DNA of 64,000 nucleotides from Eutypa lata (Eukaryota; Ascomycota; Sordariomycetes; Xylariales; Diatrypaceae), in NCBI GenBank assembly GCA_022661535.1, contig JAKULF010000012.1, forward strand, positions 62,001-126,000, written 5' to 3'. Positions 12,331 to 25,010 of this stretch are shown piece after piece. The notes beneath the pieces are model-generated. The model was not told the DNA's origin and did not search any database. It saw only the letters and a program-made list of their open reading frames with translations. Made by a program: the position numbers and the translations under genes. Every line of letters starts with the position of its first letter. Within the stretch, counting starts at the first letter, position 1.

Positions 12331-15300
12331 ATAATAATAATTTAAATAAATAAACTTTAATATTAAATTTAAAAATTATATTTATAACTTTTTAATTAAT
12401 AAAATTATAAATATCGTTATATTAAAAAATAAAGATTATTTATTTATTAAAATTAAATAAAACGAATTTAAATAAAAAGTTTATTATTTTTATAATTTTA
12501 ATTTATATTTAAAAAAAATCTTTTTATTAAAATAATTAATTAATTTTATCGTTTCTTTATAAATATAAATTAAAAATGTTATTTATTATTTTTTAAATTA
12601 AAATCTTTTATTATATTAAATATTTTAAAAATATTTTTTCATTAATTTAAATTTTCTTTTAATTATAATAAGTTTAATTTTTTACGAAATTTATTTGTTT
12701 TTATTTTTATTTACGAATATATAATTTAATTATAATTTTTTTTAAATCTTTATAAATAACGTTAAATAAAAAAATAAAAAAATATTATATAATAAATTTA
12801 TTAATAATTTAAAAAACTTAATTTATAAATTAAATCGTTTATTTTTTTTAATAAAAATGTTAACTTTTTATTAAAAATGTTTTTAAAATGATTTATATTT
12901 AAAGAAAATTCTTTAAATTATAACGATTTTATTTATTTATAACCTTAAAATTAATTATAAATTAAGCTTTTTTTAATAAAGCTTTTTATAAACTTTATAA
13001 TTTAAAAATCTTTAAAAAGATTTAAAATTTTAAAAGAAACTTTAAAACTTAAATTTATATATTATTTTATTAAAAAGTTTTTTTAAAATTAAATATTTAA
13101 AATTATTAAAATTTATTATATAATATTATATTTTAATTTTTATATTTTAATTATTTCGATTTAAAAAGTTTTTATTTATAAATTATATATTTTTAATATC
13201 GCGAATTAAATATTGCTTTTTAAAAATTTTATTTATTATATTTTATAAACCTTTTTATATAAAAATCTTTATAATATAAATAATATAATTTAAAATAATA
13301 ATTTCTTTTTAAAAATTTTATAAATTAAACTTTTATCGATTTTAAAAGTTAAAAAAAAGTTTTTAAAGTTTATAAAAAGTTGTACTTTTTATATTATAAC
13401 GATTAATAAAGTTTTACTTTATAAGTTATAATTAATTACGTTAAATTCGAAAAAATTAATTAAAAAATTAATTAAAATTAAAAGTAATTAATAATAATAA
13501 AGTTATTTAAATTATTATAATTTTTATTTTTATTTATAAATTTTATAATAAATTATATATTACGATAATTTAAATATTTAAAAGATTTAAAGAATTTTAA
13601 TTTTAATTTTTAATTCTTTTTAAAAATTTAAATTTTAAACTTTATAACTTTATTATTACGTATTACGAATTTTATAAATTTAATTATTATATTATAACCT
13701 TTTTTTATTAATTATTATATATAAATCTTTTATTTAACATTATATATATATTTAACTTTACGTTTATATATAAATTTAATTAATTTATAATTAAATTAAT
13801 TAATTAAAAATTAAATAATTAATTAAAGTTATTATTATTTAATTATATTATTTTTAAAATCTTTAAATAATTAAAGTTATAAGTTTATAATTTATAAATT
13901 TAAAAATGTAAAAAATATAAAGTTATAAATTATATATTAAATTATTATTATTATATTATTATTATAATTAATTATAATTATAAAATTTTAAATTTATAAA
14001 TTTAAAAGTTATAAATTTAAAAGCTTTAAGTTATAAATAATTAAAATTAAATAAATTATAAAACTTAAAAAATATATTTAATTTAAATATTAAATCTTTT
14101 TTAAATTTAATTTAAAAATTTAATTTATTTTAACTTTATATTAAAAATTATTAATTATATTTTAATTTATTTAACTTTTTTAATAATACGAAAGATTAAT
14201 TAATCGTAAAAAAGTATTTTTTATTAATTATTAAAGAATATTAATATTAATTTTATATTAATTTTTACGATTAATTTTTAAATAAATTAAAATAAAAGGC
14301 TTTTTAAATTTAATTATAAAATATATATTAAATTTTTTTTAATTTAAAGCTTTTTATATAAAAATTATAAAAAGTATTTTTTAAAAAATTACGAAAAAGT
14401 TTTATATTATAATATAAAAAAATTATAAAAATAATTTAATTAGTTTTATTTTATTAAGTTCTTTTAACGATTTATAAAAGCTTTTAAATAAAAAAATTAA
14501 TATTTAATATAAATTAAATTATAAATTATATAAATTATATAAATTATATTAAAATAATAATTTTTATTATAAATTCATTTAAAGATTTTATATATATAAA
14601 AATTTAAAATATAAATTTTTTATCGTTTATATTATTCGTATTATATAAAAGATTTTTTTAAATAATTAAAAGTAAAAATTTTAATTATAAAAATTTAATT
14701 CTTTTAAAAAAATTAAATAATAATTTTAAATACTTTTTTCGTTTAAAATTTATTTATTTATTAACTATTTTCGAAACGTTAAATTAAGGTATATTTTCGT
14801 AATTATTATAAAATCATAATTATTTTAAATTAAATTAAAATTAAAATTTTTTTAATTTAATTAAAATTATTAAATATATTTTTTAATTAAATTTTTATAT
14901 TTTTGTTTTATTTTTTAAGCATTTAATATAAAATTAAAATTATAAAAAATACATTAAAATTATAAATAATTTTAATTTTAATTTAATAAGCTTTTATTAT
15001 TTAAAATTAATTTATTTTATAATTTTTTAATTTTTTCATAATTAAAGAAAAAAATAAAATAAAAATTATTTAATTAAATAGTTTTAATAAGTTTAATTTT
15101 TTAAAATAAAATATAAACGTTAAATGTTATTAATATTTAATTATTAATAAGCGTATTAATATATAAAGAAAATCTTTTATATATTTCTTTTAAATTTAAA
15201 CGTTATAACGTTTAATTAATTCGTTTTTATAAAATAAATTTTATATAATTTAATTAATATTATTTATATATTAATTAAGTTTTTATATAAGTTAAATATA

Positions 15301-18300
15301 TATAATAAAATTTTAAATTTAATTCGTTTTATTTAATTAAGTTATTTTTTTCGTAATAATTTAATTAAAGTTTAATTTTTTTCTAAATTATCGTTTAAGT
15401 ATAAATATTATATATAACTTTTTTATTTTTAAAAAAACGATAAAATTTAAATAACTTTTTAAATTAAATATTTCGCGTTCTTTTTAATTAAATTTAAAAA
15501 ATTTAAAAAGGGAATTTTAAAACGTTTTATATTTTATAAAATATTTTAATATTTTTTTTATATATTAATAAAAACGAATATCCTTTCGTAATAATTAAAA
15601 CGATAATAATATAATATAAAGTTTTAATATTTTAAACGTTTTATAAAAAAACAATAAAAAGTTATTTTAAAAAAAAGTTATTTATTTATTTATTATTAAT
15701 AAGTTTTATAATATATATAAATTTAATATATTATTTAATTATTAATAAATAAATAATTTTTAATATCGTTATTTATTAATTTATTTAATATATATAAATA
15801 TAAAAAAAGTTTTTTTTAAATACGTTTTTATATTTTTAAAAAATATTAACGTTAAAATTAAAGTTTTTTTTTATTATTTCTTTTTTAAAAATTATTAAAA
15901 ATTAATTTTTAATAATTAAAATTAATAATTAATTTCTTAAAAAACGATTAATATCGTTTAATAATTATCGAAAATATATATAAAAATATATTAAAAAATT
16001 AAAATATTATTAAAATAAAAATAAATTTTAAAGTTTTTATAATTAATTTAATATTTTCTTATTTAAAATATACTTTATTTTATTATTTTTATTATTATAT
16101 TATATTATAAATTATAAAAACTTATATATAAATAATTTTTAATAAAATAAAAATATTAAATTTAAAAAATTAAAAAAAAACTTTATAATAAAAAGGTAAT
16201 TTTAAATATATAAAGTAAATATTTTATTATTATTTTAAAATAATATTTTATTTTTATTTTTATATATATTATATATATTATATATAATTATTTTAATTTT
16301 ATTATTATTTAATTATTTAATTATATATTATAATATTATTTTTTCGTTAAAAAAGTTTCGTTTTAAAATTTATATATTTTATTTAACTTTATTTTTTAAT
16401 TTAATTATTAAATTAATTATAAATATTAATTTTATAAAACTCTTTTTATTAAAATATAAATAATTTAATTATAAATGCTTAAATATATATTAATTTTAAT
16501 ATTAAAATATAAAATAAATATAATAACCGTTTTTAATAAATATTACGATATATAAATTATAAAAATAATTATTAAAAAAATAATTTTCGTTATAACGAAT
16601 ATATTATTTATTATTTATTTATTTTTATATTATTTTTTAATAATAATTTAATAATTTTCGTTTTTAAATTTAATAAATTAATAATTTTTAATTTTTAAAA
16701 AAGTAATTTTATAAATAAATTTATAAAGTAATTTAACGAAAATATTATAATTAAATAATAACCTTTCATTTATTTTTTAAAAAATTTAAACGTTTTTATA
16801 AAAAATTTAAAAATTTATAATAAAAGTTTATAATTTAAATATTATTAAATTAATTAACGAATTAATTAAAGCGAATTATTTAAAACTTAAGATTTTTAAA
16901 AAAAATATAATTTTTTTATAAATTCTTTTAAATAAATAATTTTATTAATATTAAAATTAAAAGAAAAAGAAAAATAACGAATAAATTTATAAAATTTAAT
17001 AAAAAAATCGAAATGATTTTAAATATTAAAATAAAAAATAAAAATGAATTTATAATTATTAAATTTATTAATTAAAAATTAATATTAATCTTTTTTTAAA
17101 ATAAATTTTTAATAAATTATAATAATAAAAAGATTTTTTAATAAAAGATTTTAAAAGTTAATATAAAACTTTACGAAAAAATCGATTAAATAAAAAGTTA
17201 TTAAAAAATTAAAATTAAAAATCGATTTTTTAATAATAATTAATAATTTATAATAATAAAAAAGTTAAATTTATAATAAAGATATTTTATAATAAATATT
17301 TAAAAAATAATAATTTATAAAAAAACTTTTAAATAATATTAATAAATTAAAAAAAAAATTCGAAAAAAAAAACCGTAAATTTAATTTTTAAAAAATATAA
17401 AAAAATATAATTTATAAATGTTATAAACGTTATAAAAGTTATAAAAGTTTAATTTAAATTTTTAATAAAAAATATAATAAATTATAACTTTAAAAATTAA
17501 AAATTTACGTATAACTTAAAGTTTAAAAATAATAAATATAAATTCATTATAAAAATTTATATAAAAATTTAAAATATATTTATAAATTAATTTTTAAAAT
17601 AAAGTTTAAAATTAATTTATTAAATTTCGAAAATTTCAATAAAATATTAATTATATTTTTCGTTATTATATATATTATAACGTTAAAATTTAATTTAAAA
17701 AATTTAAAATATAAAAAAAATTTTAATAATAAAAGCTTAAATTTAATAATAAAAATTTATTTAATCGTTATTAATATTAATGTTTTTATAATTAATTATT
17801 AATTTTATATAAAAATTTAATATAACGTTTTTAAATAATAAAATAAAATAATAACGAAAAAAAATTCTTTTTATAATTTTTTAAAAGATTTTAATAATAA
17901 TAAACGAAAAATTTTAATTTTAAAAATTTAATTAAAAATTTAATAATATCGAAAATAATTAAAATTTTTATAAATCTTTTTTAATCGTAATTTTAAATAA
18001 CGAATAATATAAAAAATAAATGATTTTTTTTTAAATATTAATTTTTAAAAGATAATTTAAAAGTTTATTTAAAATATAAAAAACTTAAAAAGAATTTTAT
18101 ATAAAAACGTAAATAAAATTAAATTTTTAAATTTTTAAAAATTATTATTTATTAATATAATTAAATTTATAATAAAGCTTATATTATTATATTTTAAATT
18201 ATAAAAATAACGAAAAATTTAATATATAAAATTAATAATTATTTTTTATTATATTAATATATATATATATATAAAGTTTTTATAAAACTTTTTTAAAAAA

Positions 18301-19651
18301 TATTAATTTATATTATATTTTAATTTAATAAGTAAAATGTTTTATATATTAATAATATATATAAATTTTTAAAAAGATATTTTATTTAATAATTTTTAAA
18401 ATAAAAATCGAAAAAATATACGATTTTAATATATATAATTTCTTTTTATTATATAAATATATATAATTTTTCTTAATTATTACGTTTAAAAAAACGATAC
18501 GGCTTTTTATTTATAAATAAATTATAAAAATTGTTTTTTTAAATAAAAAAATCTTTTTACGAAGTAAAAGTTAATATAATTAATTTAATTTTTAAAGTTT
18601 TTTTATTTATTTATTAAAATTTAAATTTAAAGTTATAAATATATAAAGCGATTAAGTTATTAAAATTAATCGAAAGTTATTTTATAATTAAATTTTATAT
18701 TACGATTATAAATTATTTTTAAATTATAACGTTTTATATATATATATTTATTTTATAAATTTATAAATTATAAGTTTTATTATTATTTAAATTATTTAAT
18801 TAAAAGCTAAATAATTTATAAAATAAATTATTTAATTTTATATTTTATTAAACGAAATTTAAATTTAAAACTTTTAAAACTACGGTTATAATTATTATAT
18901 TAATTATATTAAAAACTTATATTTTATTTATTTATATATAATTAATTTTAAAGATTTATAATTAAAATTATTATTATTTAAGTTAAAAGTTAAGTAATTA
19001 ATAATTAAATAAATAATTAATATAATATTATTTAAATTATTTAAATTTATAAATTATAAGTTTAAAAATTTATAAGTTATTTTATATATTTTTAAATTTA
19101 TAAGTTTATAAATTTATAAATTAATAAATTTATAAAATTAAGTTTAAAAAGTTTAAATATATAAATCGAAAAAAAGATTATTTAATTAATTACGATTATA
19201 AATTATATATATATTTTTTAAAATTAAATACGATAAATTAAATAAATTAACGATTTAAAATAAATTAATTTAAAGTTATAATTATTATAAATATATATTT
19301 TCGAAATATTTAATTATATAATTAAATCTTTAATTAATTATATAATTAATAACGTAATTAATAACGTAATTAATAACGTAATTTCGTAATTTAAATTTAA
19401 TATAAAATAACTTTTAATTAAAATAAAATCGTAAAATTATACGAATTAAATTAATAAAGTTATAATTTAAAAAAGATTTAAAATTTATATAAAGAATTTA
19501 AATTTTTGCTATGCAAAACGTAAACGTGTATAGAAAAGAGATTTTTTATAATACATTAATTATTTCAAATTATTACGGTGTTGTAGTCGTATTTTTAAAA
19601 GGCTTTTACAAGATGTGGCTTTGAAATTATATTCTGTTATATCACCAAGTG

Positions 19652-20795
19652 TTATTTATGCTTCTTCTCATCGCGCAGGAGATCGCACGAAGCCGTGTAG
19701 ATGAACGTGTCATATAGGCCCTTTAGATGCCCGTATACCGGGCTCTTGTAGCAAATCGGATGTGTATCAAAAGCAGCCTGCTCGGCGTACCTAACTTCAA
19801 GTCCAGGCTAGCGTCGCGCGCAAGTTGTTGGGCTGTAGCACTGATATGACCGCCAGCTGAGATGACGCCAACGGCGATACAGTCTTGCCGAGCGTCGACA
19901 GTACTACCGTTTTGATGTAACTAGTTAATATTGTTAATCTGAAGCTGCTCTAGGTAACGTGCTCTCTGCTACAAATAAGGGGGGGCTTACCCAGTGGTTG
20001 GCAGCCCACTGAAACATCTGAAATTAGCTATCTCCCTGCCTAGATAATCCAGCGAACGATTTTAGAGCTCGAAGTAATGTTCCAGGAGATGGAACCCTTA
20101 TTGACAAAGAACTATACTCCTAAGGCGCGCCAGGTAGGAGTATAAACAGGCTTTGGAAGTTACTCACAGCATCGTCAGCACCCGCGCCAAAGGGGTTTTC
20201 TGTGGTTCTGACCCAGTACGTATTCAGGGGGTTGAAGCAGGGGCTACTAGAACGATCACTTACCCGGTGCTAACCTCTAGTCCACGTCCATCACCATAAT
20301 ACCCAGACGATTTCTAATAGTCATACAAATTTCCGTATCGCCCGTCAAGTCGCCTAATGTCCATCCACCGCCTAATCTCGGATGAATTTAATAAATAATT
20401 ACCTCCAAGTTTCCGAGGCCACATTGAAAGTTGGCGTCCCTACCGTGAAAGTTAATGTATATCGGATAATGACCTGAGCCAAAGGGCGATCTAGACTGAT
20501 CCGGTTGATAGCATCTCGCTGTGAATACGTGGCCGTCGTCAGCCATCAATTTAATATCCTTCACAAATGGTTCGGTCGAGAAATAGCGGCACCATGCCGA
20601 AGCATACTTCCCTAGGTTTGTGTGGTGTTCTTTGATGTTAAGTCCGTGAGTAGCTGGCTTGATGGCGATGCACTCACTGTAATAATCGATGAAATCTTGA
20701 TCAAAGCAATCAAGGAAAACTGGGCTCAGTCCATTTGATGCCGCTATCCCAGTGACTATGGGTTAGTGTTCCTAATTTCATTGATAGCTGCGGGT
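19652..20795 (-). pseudogene. Alpha/beta-hydrolase fold-3 esterase pseudogene, truncated
   Basis: On the minus strand the blocks of a fungal alpha/beta-hydrolase-3 esterase appear in order. After an N-terminal part come YPIYINFH and then, across a 56-nt GT-AG intron (about 20370-20425), GGGWTLGDL, giving the HGGGW oxyanion-hole motif. Then come MVMDVD-stop-RLAP, ENPFGAGADDA, QWAANHW and VISAGGHISA, the nucleophile-elbow serine in GxSAGG. The conserved DYRLAP motif has TAG in place of Tyr. The protein ends at about 19652, before the catalytic Asp and His region, only 150 bp from the RIP block. The start is uncertain; an ATG lies near 20,790. It is probably a dead gene whose 3' end was lost at the block junction. 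Confidence 0.75.
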
Positions 20796-21138
20796 GGCAT
20801 AGTTGCCGACTTGTTTGACTTCTTTCTACTCGCTTGATAGCCAGGTATCACTCTAATAGTAACTGCAGAACACCGACATCTGAAGATATTAAAGGATATA
20901 TACCCCGAAAGCTCCTTGAAGATTCACTTTTCTATGCAATTTAATATGCAGTCATTATGGGAACTAGCGCCACCAGAAAAGCCGATGGGGTTTACGGCAT
21001 CGGATTGATAAGGTAAGCTGGAGAAAGGGGTTACCCGAAGCAATGGGAAACTTTATGTGGATTGCATATATGAAAATGTAGTTCTTTGGGTGGCTCATTC
21101 AAGTTACATTGGTACCTATGCCTCAAATATATATCTGG

Positions 21139-22877
21139 CTAGTAGTTGTCTGGAATTACCATATCAGCAAGGAAAGAGTCGTTATACCCCTGAGTCCAGC
21201 CCGTTGCGAGATGCATCCAGGTGGAATGCAAATCGTGCAAGTTTTTGGACCGAGGCGTCGGATCAGTAGTGATAATGCGCAAAGACGTGTACAGATTCGG
21301 CGTCCCAATTACTGGAGGAAAGCCGTCGCCAGGCTGCGGCTGGTAGCCTCTGGATGTTTCCTCGTCCGATGACGACGTGGAACTCTCGCCGCCGCCTCGG
21401 CTTTCGGGAACTGCGCCGATGTACGCCGCACGGTACGTGGCGTGCATGGATTAAAGTGCAGTAAGCCAGCTTCGCACCATCCTCCACCCCTGCGTCCATG
21501 ATGACACCAACAAACGGATTGCCTCAAAGTAAGATGCTGCTTTGATCCGAGTAGCTTTGTCTGCATATTCTTCATCCCTAGCATACTGGAGCCAGAGATA
21601 AGTGTTAGCAGCGGATAGGATAGAGCACGCTACCCAGGTCGACCGCAAGTCCTTGTGGTGATCTTCCCCTAAATATACTATAGAGACGACTAATTCCCCA
21701 ATTGCCATTGCGTTAGATACACAAGTAACAAGAAGCACAGGTTCCCTGCGCAGTAAAGACCAACCGGCAGCATCCACACTGACTAGAAGTATCGAAGACC
21801 CGTCAAGCTGGGGAACTGTGTAGAAGAACATGCAGTGATAGAAACGCTTTGCCTTGTCCTAGCCTACGTTGGCTCTTGTAGCTCGCAAGTGACCACTGTA
21901 GGCTTGGGGCTAGCCCTGCCGACCATTCTTGCACATCACGGCTACACCGGAACATGTGTCTTTGGATCGTTTGGAGATTGTGTATCCACAAACCTCCGGT
22001 GGCAAACATTGACATCGGCCATTTCGCTCCACAGGGAGCGTGCCTTGAGAAAATAAGCTAGAGCCTTGTCCATCAATAAACACGCCCAAAATGTGCGTCT
22101 GCGGACATTTTAGCACCGCAGACTGTGTTTCTGGTGGTATTCCTTGTTCAGACTCATAATCTGTGCCATGCGTATAGGAGTCCCTGCATACATCCAATGT
22201 CTTGATCCTGAATTTGTCAGGAGTTCTAATAGAGCCGAGACGAGGTTCCCTGTAATATTTGGGACTGCCATGCTGCTAGTTTTCAGCGTGTAGATAATAT
22301 TCATACAACTTGATACACCAAATTACTTAGGGCGGCGCACCAGTTGCCTCATCTGACGATGTCCTAGCTAGAGACCGGGCGAGCGGCACATAGTGACACC
22401 AAACCTCACGCCTAGAGCCTAAGCCGAAGTCCCCATGTGCTTCCTCCGGTGGGAGATATTGTGCGTACAGGATAATTATAGCCACCACAAGAAACGGGTT
22501 CTCTTCGTAGCGTACTTCGAAGTCTGGTCTGAAATCAAATGAACAGAAATCGTTCGAGAAGTGAAGTTCGAATAATAGGTCGAACGAGCGGCGCAACGCA
22601 TCGAGACTTGGGGAGCAGTCTAGACACCTCGACTCATCACGCTCCCGGCCGAGGATGAGGATATAGTGGTAGGCGGGGTTGATGTTGCATCCGGGCTTGT
22701 AATCATCGGCAACGAAGGCCATATACAAGGTATATCCTTAAACGAACAGTGCCGGCAGCGTGGCCGTGCCCCATCGCATTTCGTCTTGCGTCTGCGACAT
22801 GTACCGCATGCTTGTGGGGTTCGCCGGTTTTCGTCTAGAGTTACTGTGATCCTCCATCGCACTTCCATAGGTATCAT
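21139..22877 (-). pseudogene. Zn(II)2Cys6 fungal transcription factor pseudogene
   Basis: The N-terminus (from 22877) has the binuclear zinc cluster CGTCRRRKTKCDG...CRHC...C at about residues 24-52. Downstream, in another frame, SLDALRRSFDLLFELHFS and PFLVVAIIILYAQYL belong to the fungal-specific transcription-factor domain; then WMYAGTPIRMAQ and RRTFWACLLMDKALAYFL follow. The C-terminal part ends LHDLHSTWMHLATGW...MVIPDNY at 21139. Damage: a frameshift near 22,620-22,690 after the linker, a TAA at 22110-22112 just before RRTFW, and a TAA at 21451-21453 between two parts in the same frame (SWLTAL-stop-SMHATY). The last fits CAA to TAA, the CpA change RIP makes. Unnoticed introns could explain the frameshift but not both stops. 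Confidence 0.75.
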
Positions 22878-23282
22878 AATTCAACCATGACTGAAGGGTA
22901 TCTCATCACACTTAGTCGGATTTATCGGCTCTTCTGGTTAGATAGTGAACTCTCTTTGGCGTCTCAGGCGTGGGGTAGATATGGTATAGGTTTCTCTACC
23001 ACCTTATAGATCGGCTTATCCGAAAGTTGGCAGTCATGCGTTTCTTAAAATTTCGACTTTCTCCATACTTCTACACATTCTTCACACAAAAATCTACGTG
23101 TTGGTAAGAAACGATTGTATATTATTGTCACATTTCCCCTATCATCGACATACTAAACCCATCCTTTCGCATTGAACAGGCCCTTTCTACACTGATATAA
23201 TACCACAATTTATAACATACTACACAACACCACCCCCAGTGCTAGTGCTATAACAATACGACGTATACATCCGTTTTAAATG
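22878..23282. other. Intergenic, 405 bp, no gene seen
   Basis: It lies between the transcription-factor pseudogene start and the SDR gene end. It contains AT-rich and CACACACCACC-type sequence, possibly the SDR 3' UTR. No motif was recognised. Confidence 0.6.
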
Positions 23283-24364
23283 TCACATCTTAGCAGCCAA
23301 ATGTGCGCCCCCATCAATAGATATCGTAGCCCCATTAACATACGACCCTTGTATTCAAGTCAGCATAACCGTCTTCAAAGCAAAACCCACAAAACTCACC
23401 GGCACGGCTTGCAAGGAAGACACAGGCGCCCGCGGCATCGCTGGGACGTCCGATTCGGCCCATCGGGTTGCCCTCTTCGATGGACTCACGGAAATTTCGC
23501 ATGGCGAAGGCCGTCATTTTGGTATCGAAAGGACCGCAGGCAAGTGTATTGACCGTGATGCCGCGAGGGCCAAGACGTTGCGACAGCACGCGGCTCAAGT
23601 GGTGTAGACCGGCTTTTGCGGCACTGTACGAGTAGTTCTCGATAGTTGGCACACGCAGCGCGTCAATACTACCAATGTTGATGACAGCTGCAGGGGAGAG
23701 GGGTTCGCTGTTACTGTTGTTACTGCTTCCGCTTTTGCTCTGACCGTCGCTATTGGTACTCGACGCTCCGCCCGACGCCGCTTCAAGAAGCGGTAGTAGC
23801 AGTTGCGTCAGTGTGAATACGCGCTGTAGATTCAATGTTAGGATGCGCGACCACTGGTTATCGGGGAACTCCTCTAGCGGCGCTCCCCAAGCGACGCCGC
23901 TGTTGTTGACGAGCACATGCAGTGTAGTCTCGCGCTTTTTGAGCTCAGCGGCGAGCCGTTCGCACTCGGACAGCTGCGCTAGGTCGGCGGGGAGCGCGAC
24001 AGCGGAGCCGGGCCCCTGAGTGGTAAGCTCGGCAGCGGCGCGCGAGCAGGCCTCGCTGTCCCGCGACGCGATGTAGACTTTGGCTCCATTGGCGACAAAG
24101 CCTTCGGAGATCATACGCCCGATGCCACGCGCCCCTACAAACACAGTCAAGCATGAATGAGTGGAATGGTCTTTATTGATGGGCTAGCTACTCGCTACTA
24201 GCTAGGCTTGAACTCACCTCCCGTGACGAGCACGACTTTGCCCTGCGCAAAAAAATCAGCCACGGTGACCCGAGATTGAAAGATGGGGGGGGGGGGGTTG
24301 CTGCCTCGAACTTGGATTTCGACACCTCACTTACGCTGACATCAAACAGGCTCTTCACATCCAT
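23283..24364 (-). CDS. Short-chain dehydrogenase/reductase (RhlG/FabG-like)
   Basis: Four exons (24335-24364, 24218-24242, 23400-24134, 23283-23347) give 284 residues with all frames and GT-AG sites consistent. The Rossmann motif TGGARGIG (residues 17-24), NNSG, a catalytic Ser in INIGSID and YSAAK (Tyr and Lys) are present, as is the C-terminal GGAHLAAKM. This is a classical NAD(P)H-dependent SDR, resembling 3-oxoacyl-ACP reductases of the RhlG type; the substrate is unknown. A Ser/Asn-rich stretch (about 25 residues, encoded near 23,700-23,780) is inserted before the catalytic Ser, where the family is usually compact. Intron 1 carries a run of 13 G (24285-24297, plus strand). Two dead genes lie downstream, a methyltransferase upstream on the opposite strand. 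Confidence 0.92.
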
Positions 24365-25010
24365 CTTGAAATATACTTTAGCTCTAGTGTTGGAGACTAA
24401 GTGAGTTCAAGTACGGAAGTATACTGAACATATAAGAGGGAAACACGCGATTTATATTACAAATATAAAAACGCTGAATAGGTGTTTTCAATCAAGTTAA
24501 GCAAACGATTTGTCTGCGGATGTCTTACTGTAGGTACATCGTATATGACATACCTTGCATGTGGGGCAGTGCCGAATTAAAAGAAGCCGAGGCTTGTTGG
24601 ATTACTAAACTCAGATGAGAAATACTTGATTCGTCACAATAGCAAGTATGCTAACTGAAGTATTCAATAACACGCATGGACCTGCTACCTTCTTTTCCAA
24701 CATTGACCCATTGCCATTCCACAACGACTTCTATGGTAATAGGTACCAGTGAACCCCAGGCACAAATTGCTGTAACTCTCCAGGCTACATAGGCATCAGG
24801 TAGTCAATCACATTAAAGCTTGTTGGCATCAATGCAAGCAAAACTCTACAAATAATTAGAGTAATTAACCGGAATTGCCTCAGCCTTACACCGTGAAGAA
24901 GACAACGCCATCGAGTTCGGATTCCACATTGACCACCTAAGCTAACTACGCAGTTAACTCGTGGGTTCAACTTCTTTCTTTCCGTGTTGCAAGAGCAGGA
25001 ACCACGAGAA
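24365..25010. promoter_or_regulatory. Divergent intergenic region between SDR and methyltransferase
   Basis: A 646-bp stretch separates two divergently transcribed genes, so it must hold both promoters. No specific operator was recognised. It is moderately AT-rich near the SDR start. Confidence 0.5.

Larger units (their letters stand above)
1100..18312 (+). mobile_element. Candidate outer LTR element, nested host of the Gypsy element
   Basis: Two direct copies of about 150 bp lie near 1100-1250 and 18163-18312. They share long matching stretches around the words aataaagcttatatta and attaataattatt, with mostly transition differences. Same-orientation copies flanking the Gypsy element fit the LTRs of an older element of roughly 8 kb into which Gypsy inserted. 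I could not define exact ends, target duplications or any pol motif between the copies, so they could instead be two independent dispersed repeats. The internal stretch 12,336-18,160 has no readable gene. Confidence 0.45.
1..19504. repeat. RIP-degraded AT-rich block (transposon graveyard)
   Basis: Lines counted by eye hold about 5-6 G or C per 60 bases, against near-equal composition after 19.5 kb. Remaining C is mostly in CpG (acg, tcg) or CpT; CpA and CpC are rare, and TpA is everywhere. This is the pattern of RIP, a premeiotic C-to-T process in ascomycetes that targets repeats, preferring CpA. Loss by CpG methylation would have removed CpG instead. No open reading frame of useful length survives. 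The block begins at the window edge, so its true size is unknown. It contains the LTR elements listed separately. It could be an AT-rich isochore, pericentromeric or subtelomeric; no telomere repeat is visible. Confidence 0.95.

Noticed and set aside
1..19504. CRISPR-like or satellite array
   Set aside because: Repeats are LTR pairs and simple AT words, not regularly spaced units; the genome is eukaryotic.
22086..22122. Inverted repeat around the TAA before RRTFW in the transcription-factor pseudogene
   Set aside because: Only about eight paired bases within coding-derived sequence; consistent with chance.
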